DNA from: WLMZ01 sp031367435 | GTDB taxonomy: Bacteria; Actinomycetota; Acidimicrobiia; Acidimicrobiales; Ilumatobacteraceae | Length of the DNA stretch: 64,000 nt | NCBI GenBank assembly: GCA_031367435.1 | Contig: JANLPV010000025.1 | Span: 3,126-67,125, forward strand | Reading direction: 5' to 3' | In this document: positions 18,524 through 26,337 of the stretch, piece after piece | Position numbering within the stretch: position 1 is the stretch's first letter | How the letters are laid out: each line of letters opens with the position of its first letter | Notes under the pieces: generated by a model | Told to the model about the DNA's origin: nothing | The model's database searches: none | What the model saw: only the letters and a program-made list of their open reading frames with translations | Position numbers and translations under genes: made by a program

Positions 18524-20227
18524 ATGGCCGAGCTCACTGCCGACGAGATACAGCCCACGGTCGCTGCACGGCTGCGACGCGGCATTCCGTGGGCCGGGCT
18601 CATCCTCGCCAAGCTGTGGCTGGTCGATGGTCAACGCCTTATCGCCAACGGTGCGCTGACCATCGATGACGAGTGGTTCGTGGAGCGCGCCTCGTGGATC
18701 AGCGCAGGTCGCTGGCTGGGGCCATGGGAATACCGCACGCTGATCAAACAGCCGGGATACCCCATCTTCATCGCGGCGCTGCACTCATTCAGGGTGCCGC
18801 TACTGCTTGCCCATCAACTCGTGTACATCGCCGCCATCGCCCTCGTGATGATCGCGCTTCGGCCCCTGCTACACACACGACGGCGTCGGCTCTGCGCGTT
18901 CGCGGTGCTGGTGTTCAACCCAATGACGATGAACACCGCCATCTCCGCACGCGTCGACCGTGCGGGTGTGTATCCCGCACTCCTCCTGTGCCTACTCGCG
19001 TGCCTCGTCGGCTTGGTGACGTCGTGCGAACGCCGGTCGTATAAGGCACTGGCCTGGGGATTCGGAGCGTCGCTCGCGTTGGGCGCCGTTTGGTTGGTCC
19101 GTGAGGAATGGTTGCTCGTTCTGCCAGCGGTCGCCGTTGGACTCACCCTCGCAATCGCGCGCGTAGCACGTACGGATCTGCGGCCACTGCCCAAGGTCAC
19201 CGGAATCATCGGTGTTGCGCTCATTCCGCTCTCGGTGCTGATCGGCACCGTCATTCTTCAACACGTCAACAATTCGCGCTATGGATTAGCTGTCATCAAC
19301 ATCGAGCAAACATCAATGTCTGAGGGTATTGGCCCGATGTTTCGTGTGACGCCCACGACGACATTCGATCGTTACCCGATCACGGCAGAGACGCGAGCGT
19401 CGATCTATGCGGTGAGCCCACAATTCGCCGCCTTACGCGACCAGATCGAACACCACACCGACCCGCGATATCTCAGCCGTCGCCCGGACGGTGTTCAAGA
19501 CTTCGATGGCCAAGTCTTCCAGTGGGTCGTGCTCGATGCCATCAACGCGACCGGCTCGGCATCGAACGCGCAGCAGCTCGATGCGACCTTTCGATCGATC
19601 GGTAGTGAGATCAATGCGGCCTGCGCCGATGATCGCCTGCGTTGCAGCGGTCCGCATACCGGTATCGCGCCCGAGTGGCAATGGAGCCGTCTGCCGGCAC
19701 TTCTCCAACGCACACTGACCGGACTTCGTAAGACCGTCGATCTAAACGCTTTCACTGCGTTGTCGCCGCCAGGTCAGGGCGCCATCGCCGACCGAGCATT
19801 ATTTTCGAAGATGACCAACGAACCGCTCGCTCCCGGACCCAACGACTTTCTCACCCGGCAGCGGGTTCACCTCATCAGCGCATTTCGCTTGCTGTATCGC
19901 CTACTCGCAGTTGCCGCGCTGTGCATGGTGGTTGTGCGATGTTCGCGTGCTGTGCGTGCTCGCCAACGACCATCGTGGTCGATGCTTACCGTTGTCGGTC
20001 TCGGTGTGTTGCTGTTGATCGGACGCACCGTCGGACTTGCTTTTCTCGATCTCACCGCGTTTCCGGCATTCGCGGTCACGTATCTGGCGTCGGGTTATGC
20101 GTGCGCGCTTGTGGTCGCTGTAGCGCTAACGATGGGCCACGCCAGCCCCGTCGGCGACGGATCTACCCCAGCTTCTGACCAACGAACGGCCAGCGACGCT
20201 CAACCGTCGGCAAGCGCAGAATCTTGA
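18524..20227 (+). CDS. GT-C-type integral membrane glycosyltransferase candidate
   Basis: About 567 residues from the ATG at 18524; a GTG at 18503 is also in frame. The first loop carries an acidic pair in LTIDDEWFVERA and the downstream WLGPWEYRTLIKQPGYPIF pattern, as in uncharacterised membrane proteins of the GT-C class (lipid-phosphosugar users with acidic first loops). About ten hydrophobic helices follow: a block at residues 80-230, a large extracytoplasmic region (about 235-440), then four helices to the C-terminus. Family placement is tentative. Its 3' end overlaps the convergent BcsA-like gene by 65 bases. Both neighbours being glycosyltransferase-like suggests a small envelope-polysaccharide region. 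Confidence 0.65.
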   Translation: MAELTADEIQPTVAARLRRGIPWAGLILAKLWLVDGQRLIANGALTIDDEWFVERASWISAGRWLGPWEYRTLIKQPGYPIFIAALHSFRVPLLLAHQLVYIAAIALVMIALRPLLHTRRRRLCAFAVLVFNPMTMNTAISARVDRAGVYPALLLCLLACLVGLVTSCERRSYKALAWGFGASLALGAVWLVREEWLLVLPAVAVGLTLAIARVARTDLRPLPKVTGIIGVALIPLSVLIGTVILQHVNNSRYGLAVINIEQTSMSEGIGPMFRVTPTTTFDRYPITAETRASIYAVSPQFAALRDQIEHHTDPRYLSRRPDGVQDFDGQVFQWVVLDAINATGSASNAQQLDATFRSIGSEINAACADDRLRCSGPHTGIAPEWQWSRLPALLQRTLTGLRKTVDLNAFTALSPPGQGAIADRALFSKMTNEPLAPGPNDFLTRQRVHLISAFRLLYRLLAVAALCMVVVRCSRAVRARQRPSWSMLTVVGLGVLLLIGRTVGLAFLDLTAFPAFAVTYLASGYACALVVAVALTMGHASPVGDGSTPASDQRTASDAQPSASAES

Positions 20228-21878
20228 CGCCGTGCCGGCCTCGGTTCACGAAACCCGCGAGCAGCCCGAAGTAGGTCGATCCGAAATACAAGGTGACGGT
20301 GATCTGCCCGATGTTCGTCAGTGTTCGAGCCACTACGGCGTAGACGAAGAGCACCATCGCACTGGCGAGCAAGATGATGTGCGGCAGCGTTTCGCGCCAA
20401 TGCCAACGGAGATCATGCTCTTTGCGGGTCACCTTGTACGTCGGCTTCTTGTTCCGTCCGCCGAGCACCGCCAAGATAATTGCTTTTGCAAATACCGTCG
20501 ACATACCCGTCCACAGCACACGCGCTCGCCACACGTCGCGGAACTGGTGGCGCTGCTGCTTACGTCGATCGTTGTAGGGATAGTTGCTCGCCAGTAACCA
20601 GATCTCGTTCGCAAACGCGAACGGCAAGATGAACGCGAGCGCGACGAGACTGTTGTCGTTTACGGGACTCGTACCCATCAGAGACGCGATGATGCAGTAG
20701 AAGTACGTCAACACCGAGAACGAGGTGAGGTAGTACAGCAACAGCATCGCGAAGTGCGCGAACTGCCGTTTCGAAAGTCCCTTTGAGTCGGCCCACAACA
20801 TCAACCGCACGGTGTCGAGCGCCCAGGTGCCACGTTGTTTGAAGACGTTCGGCACATCCTCTGGGGCGTGTTGACCAACGGCGCCAACAATCGGCACGTA
20901 CATGCTCTTCCATCCACGCCGCAGCGCTTCGAACCCCGATTGCAGATCCTCCACGAGATTCCATACGGGAAAATCGCCGATGTCGCGCAGCGCAACACGA
21001 CGCCACACAACACCTGAGCCACACGGAAACACAGCGTTTGCCGCGTTCTTCGACAGCATCTGGTTGCGGTAGAACATCGACTCGCGATTGTTGAACGGAT
21101 CGCCTGCACTCACTTGCGCTTCTTTGATCGTCTGCACATACGCAAGACGTTCATCGGCGACGAGTTGGCCCATCACCTCGCGCAAGAAGTTGTTCGAGCC
21201 GACCTCGTCGTCAGCATCGCGGGTCTCGATGAATTCGATACTTGGGAAGTCTGCGTCGATCATCGCCAGCGCCGAGTTCAGGTTCCCCGCTTTCGCAGCA
21301 CCGTCACGACCCGGCGCCCAACGTGGTGGGGGCGAGTGATACAGCACACCGATGGCCGTGACCGCCGCTTCGAGGCCGCTGTCGTGCCCGTCGTCTGACA
21401 CGATCACCGTCAGCTTGTCGGCGGGCCAGTTCTGTTCTGTCACTGACGCGATCGTGCGCAAGATCATCGGGATCGATTCGCCACAGGTGGGAATGATCAC
21501 CGCGACGTGCGGTTCGCCTCCTTCGGCGAGCGTCTTGCGCTCGGGAACGCTGCGATGCCATGAGTTTGCCGACGTGAGAAACACCGATATGAGCGTGAGT
21601 ACATTCGCAGCGAGGAACGGCCCCGAGACCCACGGCGCGCCGATGTTCAAGTGCGCAATCATCCACGGCACGTACACGCACGCGGTGAACATCAGCAACA
21701 CGCTGGAGGATCGCACCCGCCAGTTGTTGCCAAGCGGCGGATAGTCGTCACCGAAGCGTCGGCAAGCCTGTGCGATGGATGACGACGGTGCGGGTTGAAT
21801 ACCGACGCCACCATCCTCGATCGATCGCGCCGCGACCTCGGTGTGGGTATCACCGGGTTCCAGCAGAATTTCCGACAT
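20163..21878 (-). CDS. Membrane GT2 glycosyltransferase, BcsA/cellulose-synthase-like
   Basis: A 571-residue processive-type GT2 enzyme. Two N-terminal membrane helices (LLMFTACVYVPWMIAHL, FLAANVLTLISVFLTS) precede the cytoplasmic catalytic domain, which has VIIPTCGE, the first Asp motif VSDDGHD, the DxD equivalent ETRDADDEV, VEDLQSG in place of T-E-D, and QRGTWALDT in place of QxxRW. Four or five further helices (about 380-540) form a channel-like C-terminus; no PilZ domain is present. It probably polymerises or exports a beta-linked envelope polysaccharide. The QRGTW variant means the usual R is shifted, so the product is open. It is divergent from the FNT gene across 107 bases. Confidence 0.85.
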   Translation of the reverse strand: MSEILLEPGDTHTEVAARSIEDGGVGIQPAPSSSIAQACRRFGDDYPPLGNNWRVRSSSVLLMFTACVYVPWMIAHLNIGAPWVSGPFLAANVLTLISVFLTSANSWHRSVPERKTLAEGGEPHVAVIIPTCGESIPMILRTIASVTEQNWPADKLTVIVSDDGHDSGLEAAVTAIGVLYHSPPPRWAPGRDGAAKAGNLNSALAMIDADFPSIEFIETRDADDEVGSNNFLREVMGQLVADERLAYVQTIKEAQVSAGDPFNNRESMFYRNQMLSKNAANAVFPCGSGVVWRRVALRDIGDFPVWNLVEDLQSGFEALRRGWKSMYVPIVGAVGQHAPEDVPNVFKQRGTWALDTVRLMLWADSKGLSKRQFAHFAMLLLYYLTSFSVLTYFYCIIASLMGTSPVNDNSLVALAFILPFAFANEIWLLASNYPYNDRRKQQRHQFRDVWRARVLWTGMSTVFAKAIILAVLGGRNKKPTYKVTRKEHDLRWHWRETLPHIILLASAMVLFVYAVVARTLTNIGQITVTLYFGSTYFGLLAGFVNRGRHGVKILRLPTVERRWPFVGQKLG

Positions 21879-21985
21879 ACCTTCTCATCGGCATGGCTTG
21901 CCGAAACCTTGACCATTTGCCGCCACTGGTGAGGCTGCAGATTCATGACCGAGGTCCCTATCGACCGCGCACCGACTCGGTCACA

Positions 21986-22885
21986 ATGACACCTATGGAA
22001 CAACCAGATCAGGCAGCCGCGTCACCGCTGCCGGCGGCGAGTCTCGACGCGCTTGTGCCGGCCGCGATCGCCCGCAAGGCAGAGGATCTCGGGGTGGTGA
22101 AAGCCGAGATGGAGTTCACCAAACTCTTCGCGCTCGCCGTGCTCGCCGGTGCCTTCATCTCGCTTGGCGCGTTGTTCTCCACAGTCGTCACTGCGGGTGG
22201 CGGCACTCCCGCAGGCTTGAGCCGATTGCTCGGCGGAGTCGTCTTCTCGCTCGGGTTGGTGCTTGTGGTGGTCGCCGGTGCCGAACTCTTCACCGGCAAC
22301 ACCTTGGTCATCATTGCTTTTGCCAGTCGACGCGTACGTCTTGTGCGCTTGTTGCGGAACTGGGGCATCGTGTATCTCGGCAACGTCGTTGGCGCGGTGG
22401 CCACGGCGATGCTCGTGGTGTTGTCGCGACGGCTCGAATCGGGTGACGGCTCGATGGGCGTACGAACACTCGACATCGCGCTGGCGAAAACAAACCTGAA
22501 GGTGCCCGACGCATTCGTCTCTGGAATCCTCGCCAACACGCTCGTGTGCCTCGCCGTGTGGCTATCGATGTCGGCTCGGTCCGTGACCGACAAGGTGATC
22601 GCCGTCGTGCCACCTGTCGCAGCGTTCGTGGCCATCGGGTTTGAACACAGCATCGCAAATCTGTATTTCGTGCCCGTGGCGATGTTTGAACGACTACTCG
22701 CCCGCAGCAGTTTCTGGACAACAAGCAAGACCTCCGCGGACGCATACCGCTCAATCACCTGGCCACGCTTCATGGAACACAACCTGATCCCCGTCACGCT
22801 CGGCAACATCGTGGGTGGCGCGGTGCTGGTTGGTCTCACCTATTGGTTCGTGTACTTGCGCCCAGCGTCGTCAGACAAGCGGTGA
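21986..22885 (+). CDS. Formate/nitrite (FNT) family channel
   Basis: About 299 residues from ATG 21986; a second ATG at 21995 is equally possible, and neither has a clear ribosome site. All FNT landmarks are present: EFTKLFALAVLAGAFISLGA (helix 1), GAELFTGNTL (omega loop after helix 2), GFEHSIANLYFVPVAMF with the central channel His, and NLIPVTLGNIVGGAVLVG near the end. Six membrane helices are expected, forming a pentameric channel for small monovalent anions such as formate, nitrite, lactate or hydrosulfide. An N-terminal 35-residue cytoplasmic extension precedes helix 1. No formate or nitrite enzyme is adjacent, so the substrate is open. Confidence 0.88.
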   Translation: MTPMEQPDQAAASPLPAASLDALVPAAIARKAEDLGVVKAEMEFTKLFALAVLAGAFISLGALFSTVVTAGGGTPAGLSRLLGGVVFSLGLVLVVVAGAELFTGNTLVIIAFASRRVRLVRLLRNWGIVYLGNVVGAVATAMLVVLSRRLESGDGSMGVRTLDIALAKTNLKVPDAFVSGILANTLVCLAVWLSMSARSVTDKVIAVVPPVAAFVAIGFEHSIANLYFVPVAMFERLLARSSFWTTSKTSADAYRSITWPRFMEHNLIPVTLGNIVGGAVLVGLTYWFVYLRPASSDKR

Positions 22886-22889
22886 CTGT

Positions 22890-23921
22890 TCAGCCCTTAC
22901 AGAACGCCACGAGGTCGCGCGCGGTGTCGCGCGAGATATCGGGGCACACGATCGGAAAGATCTCTGTGCCATGCATAGTGCCCATCATCTGCCGACAACG
23001 CGCGGCGACTCCGTTCGCGATCAACAACCGATAAAAGCCAATACCTTCGTCGCGTAGTGGATCGCACTCGTTCACGTTGATAACCGTGCGCGGCAGACCT
23101 TTGACATCGTCGGCCTGAGCAAAGCCCGGCCACGCCAACGGGTTACGCGCGTTGAACGCGTCGATGCCGTACGCGTGAGCGCCGCGATTGTTGTGCAGCT
23201 CGAGCAGGATGCCGTTGTTCTCGGTCGAAGACGGGTTCTGCGGCAACGGCCACTCGCCTGCGATATATGGACACAAGGCGTAGAGCCCGCTGATGAGACC
23301 GACGTCGCCATCCTGCTTCAACTTCATGCCTGTTGCCAGCGTGAGATTTCCGCCTCCGCTCTCCCCCGCGATGATTACTCGTGAGGTGTCGATGTGGAGC
23401 CGACCAGCGTTGGCCTGCACCCACTTGATACCTGAGACGCAGTCGTTGAGTCCCGCAGGAAACGGTGCGACGTCGGGCACCGACGATGGCGTGAGGGCAT
23501 TTCGGAAATCGACCATCACAACGGCCACGCCAAGGGCGGCCAGCAGTTTGCCCCAGGCGCGATAATTGCCGTCGAAGCATGACAACGCCTGCATCCCGCC
23601 ACCGTGGATGTAGTAAATGCACGCCAGCACATCGGTGTTATCGGGGCGAATGATTTGCAGGTTGATCTCGTTGCCATCGGGTTGCGACACGACGCGCTCG
23701 ACATCGATGCGGAGTCCGGTTGAGGGAGCGACCGATTCGTCATCGCACATTGCCATCATTGCGGTGTACATCGCTGCGGTTTGTTTGGCCGCATCGGTTC
23801 CGGCCTCGGCCAAGAGTTCAGCGCGACTGGCGACATCGCCTCCGGCAAACTCGGGCATCGCCGACAGCAACGCCTTGAGACGCGGATCGATACGAGGATC
23901 CTTGGAAATTTCGACCGTCAT
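22890..23921 (-). CDS. Alpha/beta hydrolase, hormone-sensitive-lipase (HSL) family
   Basis: About 343 residues from the ATG at 23921, chosen because AAGGA lies nine bases before it; an upstream in-frame start at 23978 is weaker. The oxyanion motif is YIHGGGM, the nucleophile elbow is GESGGG (instead of the usual G-D-S-A-G), the acid is in CDPLRDEG and the His in TMHGTE. It is a cytoplasmic carboxylesterase for short or medium acyl esters. It lies 34 bases downstream of the DUF3237 gene and the ferredoxin gene on the same strand, and is convergent with the FNT gene, whose stop is 5 bases away. Confidence 0.88.
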   Translation of the reverse strand: MTVEISKDPRIDPRLKALLSAMPEFAGGDVASRAELLAEAGTDAAKQTAAMYTAMMAMCDDESVAPSTGLRIDVERVVSQPDGNEINLQIIRPDNTDVLACIYYIHGGGMQALSCFDGNYRAWGKLLAALGVAVVMVDFRNALTPSSVPDVAPFPAGLNDCVSGIKWVQANAGRLHIDTSRVIIAGESGGGNLTLATGMKLKQDGDVGLISGLYALCPYIAGEWPLPQNPSSTENNGILLELHNNRGAHAYGIDAFNARNPLAWPGFAQADDVKGLPRTVINVNECDPLRDEGIGFYRLLIANGVAARCRQMMGTMHGTEIFPIVCPDISRDTARDLVAFCKG

Positions 23922-23955
23922 GAGTGAGTTCCTTGTATTGGTGTTAGGGGAGCCG

Positions 23956-24357
23956 TCAGCGCAATTCGTACATTTCATACACGAGCGTCGGGCCGTCGGC
24001 GAACGTGCCCTTGGCCACGACCTGGATGCGGGTCAGCCACTGGTATCGCTCGTCGCCGGTCTGGAACAACGGCGTTGCGTACACCGTCATCGTGTCGAGC
24101 TGCAGACGCCCCCTATAGGCCGCAAACAGAATCGCTCCGTCGTCGGTCTCGAGCGTGGCCCTCACGTCGACAGTTCCGTAACCCGCAGGCGAGATTTCCA
24201 TCCAGTCGGCAGAGGCGCGTCCCTTCAGCGATGCGTTCAGTCGATCACCTTCGAAACGCAGGTCGATGACCTCGCCGATCACCAGCGTGGGCGAGACAAT
24301 GATGGCCTCTGCCAATGAGACTTTTGCTGTGCACAAAGGGATGAGTTCGAGCGTCAT
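23956..24357 (-). CDS. DUF3237-family protein
   Basis: 133 residues from the ATG at 24357. The sequence is beta-rich with the features of DUF3237 proteins: an N-terminal LIPLCTAKVSL, the glycine turn GRASADWMEISPAGYGTVDVRATLETDDGA, the aromatic YRGRLQLD, and C-terminal LTRIQVVAKGTF. The biochemical role of the family is unknown; it is usually found beside genes of aromatic, terpenoid or steroid catabolism. Here it sits between an interrupted ferredoxin and an HSL-type esterase on one strand, consistent with that setting. Longer in-frame starts exist upstream, but they would run back towards the ferredoxin gene. Confidence 0.75.
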   Translation of the reverse strand: MTLELIPLCTAKVSLAEAIIVSPTLVIGEVIDLRFEGDRLNASLKGRASADWMEISPAGYGTVDVRATLETDDGAILFAAYRGRLQLDTMTVYATPLFQTGDERYQWLTRIQVVAKGTFADGPTLVYEMYELR

Positions 24358-24412
24358 CGCAGCACAGTATCCCGCCCGGCATCGCAGCCCCGAAAGCGCG
24401 CGTGCAGTCGGA

Positions 24413-24640
24413 CTATGCCTCGACGAAGATGCACTCCCCCGGGCAATCTTCGGCGGCGTCGAACACCGCATCAACATGATGGCTCGGTATCTCGGCCTGC
24501 GCCGTGGAGCCTCCCGTCATCAATACGCCACGGTGGTCTTGAACATATGAAATACCGTCCTGCATCGAAAACACCGCCGCACACAACTCCTCGCAGAGTC
24601 AGTCACCAGTGCAGAGATCTTGATCCACCCAAGCCTTCAT
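24413..24640 (-). pseudogene. Small ferredoxin (P450-type, 3Fe-4S/4Fe-4S) with in-frame TGA
   Basis: From an ATG at 24640 with AAGGAGG seven bases upstream, the frame reads MKAWVDQDLCTGD, then TGA (24599-24601), then LCEELCAAVFSMQDG and on to EDCPGECIFVEA and TAG at 24413. Apart from the TGA this is a full-length 75-codon ferredoxin of the type that feeds electrons to cytochrome P450, with cluster cysteines at 10, 16, 20 and in CPGEC. The family normally has Gly at the stop position (CTGDGLC), so one base change from GGA would explain it. The frame after the stop is intact, pointing to recent inactivation, an error or recoding. It heads a group with DUF3237 and HSL-esterase genes. Confidence 0.75.
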
Positions 24641-24658
24641 GCTGAGTCCTCCTTGAAG

Positions 24659-24686
24659 ATTTCACTGCCTCTATTTCACTGCCTCT
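24659..24686. repeat. Perfect 14-base tandem duplication
   Basis: ATTTCACTGCCTCT is present twice without a spacer, just upstream of the ferredoxin start (24640). It looks like a replication-slippage event in the shared ferredoxin/ferritin-like intergenic region. Confidence 0.8.
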
Positions 24687-24750
24687 ACGGTCTGTCTATC
24701 GGCGGCGGCCATGCCCCCTTGAGGCACTGAAAGCAATCTTGGACGGATCT

Positions 24751-24771
24751 TGTACGGTACGTTTCCGTACA
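24751..24771. promoter_or_regulatory. TetR-type operator candidate (palindrome)
   Basis: TGTACGG, seven bases, CCGTACA forms a perfect inverted repeat with 14-base centre-to-centre spacing. This spacing and the GTAC-rich arms are usual for TetR-family operators. It ends on the A of the ATG of the ferritin-like gene and lies 110 bases from the divergent ferredoxin start, so it could control either or both. No TetR gene is inside the window. Confidence 0.5.
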
Positions 24772-25268
24772 TGGACAACGCGGCCAATACACCACCGATC
24801 GGGGCAAGCGCTTGGGATGCCGAGCTCTTTGCAATGATGAGGTCGCACGTTGCCAAAGAGCGATCGCTTCTCGGCGAATACGTGCTGGCAGCGAAGGAAA
24901 CCGACTCGAAAGCGCTGGCATACCTCGTTGACCTTCTCATCCAAGATGAGCGACGCCATCACCGCATTTTTCTCGACCTCGCGGCATCACTGAAAGCCGA
25001 AGCTGAGCTGAACGAAGAAGGTCCGACCGTTCCTCGCGTTGACTTCGACCGCACCAACGCCGCAGCCGTCATCGACGTCACCAATCGTCTACTCGAGAGC
25101 GAACGCGACGACCTTCGCGAGCTGAAGCGAATCAAGCAAATGATCAACGTCAGCGAGGGCACAACGTTGTGGCCGTTGCTGATCGAGATCATGCAACGCG
25201 ACACTGACAAGCACATCGCGATCTTGCGATTCGCGAACCGGCAGGCAAAGCGCCGCAAGTCGAAGTAG
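24771..25268 (+). CDS. Ferritin-like four-helix protein, function unknown
   Basis: 165 residues from the ATG at 24771; a TTG at 24750 would put the palindromic operator inside the gene and is not preferred. The protein is almost all helix, with carboxylate/His pairs spaced as in ferritin-like di-iron bundles: AKERSLLGEY, IQDERRHHRIF, ESERDDLRELKRI and MQRDTDKHIAILRF. The C-terminus is basic (RQAKRRKSK). It may bind iron or act as a rubrerythrin-like redox protein; the metal ligands were not checked against a structure. It is transcribed away from the interrupted ferredoxin and shares an intergenic region with it. Confidence 0.6.
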   Translation: MDNAANTPPIGASAWDAELFAMMRSHVAKERSLLGEYVLAAKETDSKALAYLVDLLIQDERRHHRIFLDLAASLKAEAELNEEGPTVPRVDFDRTNAAAVIDVTNRLLESERDDLRELKRIKQMINVSEGTTLWPLLIEIMQRDTDKHIAILRFANRQAKRRKSK

Positions 25269-25272
25269 GGCC

Positions 25273-25298
25273 AACGTCCGCGCAAACGCGCAGACGTT
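25273..25298 (+). terminator. Stem-loop after the ferritin-like gene
   Basis: AACGTC-CGCG pairs with CGCG-(CA)-GACGTT around a CAAA loop, five bases after the stop at 25268. There is a two-base bulge and no T-tract, so it may be a weak terminator or an mRNA-stabilising hairpin. Confidence 0.35.
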
Positions 25299-25323
25299 CC
25301 CACGCGGTATGCAAGCATTGGCC

Positions 25324-26337
25324 ATGCGTCGTTCTTGGCTCCCCCTTATCTCCGTCTGCCTGCTCGCAGCTGGCTGCACCAGCACGAAGGCCAGCACAAC
25401 AACAGCTGCACAACCGGTAACAACGGCGGGCGCAAACTCGACACCGACGAATGCAAACACTCCGAACTCGGCGAATGTGACGACTCCCGACAAGTCAATT
25501 GCTCAACCGGCCTCAATAACGCCCGAGGTGCTGTGCGTCACGCGCTTCGACACCTCCAGCCCAGATCCCGCAAACGCGTCGAAAATCTACTTTGGGTACA
25601 CGAGCAGCGCCACGACGGCAGTAACCATCGCGGCCGGAGCAGACAACGCGTTGGCTGGCGTCGATGTAACAGACGCGGCGCTCTTGCCAACAGTGTTTGT
25701 TCCGGGACATATTTCGCCGGCATTCTGGGCAGTGCCTCCAGGGAATGGCGATCAGAGTATTCCGTCATGGACGCTCAAGGGTCCCGACGGCAAGTCGGTG
25801 ACCGTCGGCGCGACAACCTCGACGCCGCAGTGCACCGATGCCTTGTTGAACGCCTCGAACGACACGCGCACACCTGACGTGGCCTTCTCGTACAAGACGT
25901 TGCCCGAGAATGAGCCCGCGACCGAGGTCGATCTGTTCGTCGCGGTGCTCGGCGTACCCGATGTGAGCCTTTGCGCCGTCGGCTTCACACCTCAGCCTGC
26001 GATTGTCTGGACCGAGGATGGCAATGGCGAATCACAGGTCATTGGATCGACCGTGCACCGCAAAGTGCAGCTCATTCAGGTGACTGGCGCTGGCACGGCC
26101 GAAACGCACCTCTCCGGGCAAACGTCGGTGTCGGTGGGCGTGGCCGACGCGTGTAGCGCCAACGGCACGGTATCGAAATCGTGGCCGATCGGTCGATCGT
26201 TCGAACGCCTCCGTGACGGCATCTTGGTCTGTTTCAGCAGCGTCGAGGGCAAAGTCGCGATGACACTTCAGGATGAGCCGGCCAGCTGCGATCTTCCGCT
26301 CACCGGAGGCGTCAAGATTCGCTCCACTCCGCCGTGA
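25324..26337 (+). CDS. Secreted lipoprotein of unknown function
   Basis: About 337 residues from ATG 25324 (ATG 25309 is also possible). The N-terminus is a classic lipoprotein signal: MRRSW, hydrophobic core and lipobox LAAG-Cys18, followed by a Thr/Ala-rich linker (to about residue 60). The rest is beta-rich without a recognised domain, with several Cys that could form disulfides (VLCVTRF, TPQCTDALL, VSLCAVGF, DACSANG, LVCFSS, ASCDLPL). Its TGA overlaps the GTG of the cyclase/STAND protein (GTGA, 26334-26337), so an envelope lipoprotein and a cytoplasmic signalling ATPase are translationally coupled. It might sense an envelope condition for that partner. Confidence 0.75.
   Translation: MRRSWLPLISVCLLAAGCTSTKASTTTAAQPVTTAGANSTPTNANTPNSANVTTPDKSIAQPASITPEVLCVTRFDTSSPDPANASKIYFGYTSSATTAVTIAAGADNALAGVDVTDAALLPTVFVPGHISPAFWAVPPGNGDQSIPSWTLKGPDGKSVTVGATTSTPQCTDALLNASNDTRTPDVAFSYKTLPENEPATEVDLFVAVLGVPDVSLCAVGFTPQPAIVWTEDGNGESQVIGSTVHRKVQLIQVTGAGTAETHLSGQTSVSVGVADACSANGTVSKSWPIGRSFERLRDGILVCFSSVEGKVAMTLQDEPASCDLPLTGGVKIRSTPP

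Noticed and set aside
22009..22839. A 276-codon minus-strand frame opposite the FNT gene
   Set aside because: It is the antisense shadow of a clear six-helix channel gene, rich in Ser/Thr/Arg with no recognisable motif.
24599..24601. Selenocysteine codon in the ferredoxin
   Set aside because: The family normally has Gly at this site rather than Cys/Sec, and no Sec machinery or clear downstream hairpin was seen; nonsense change or error is simpler.
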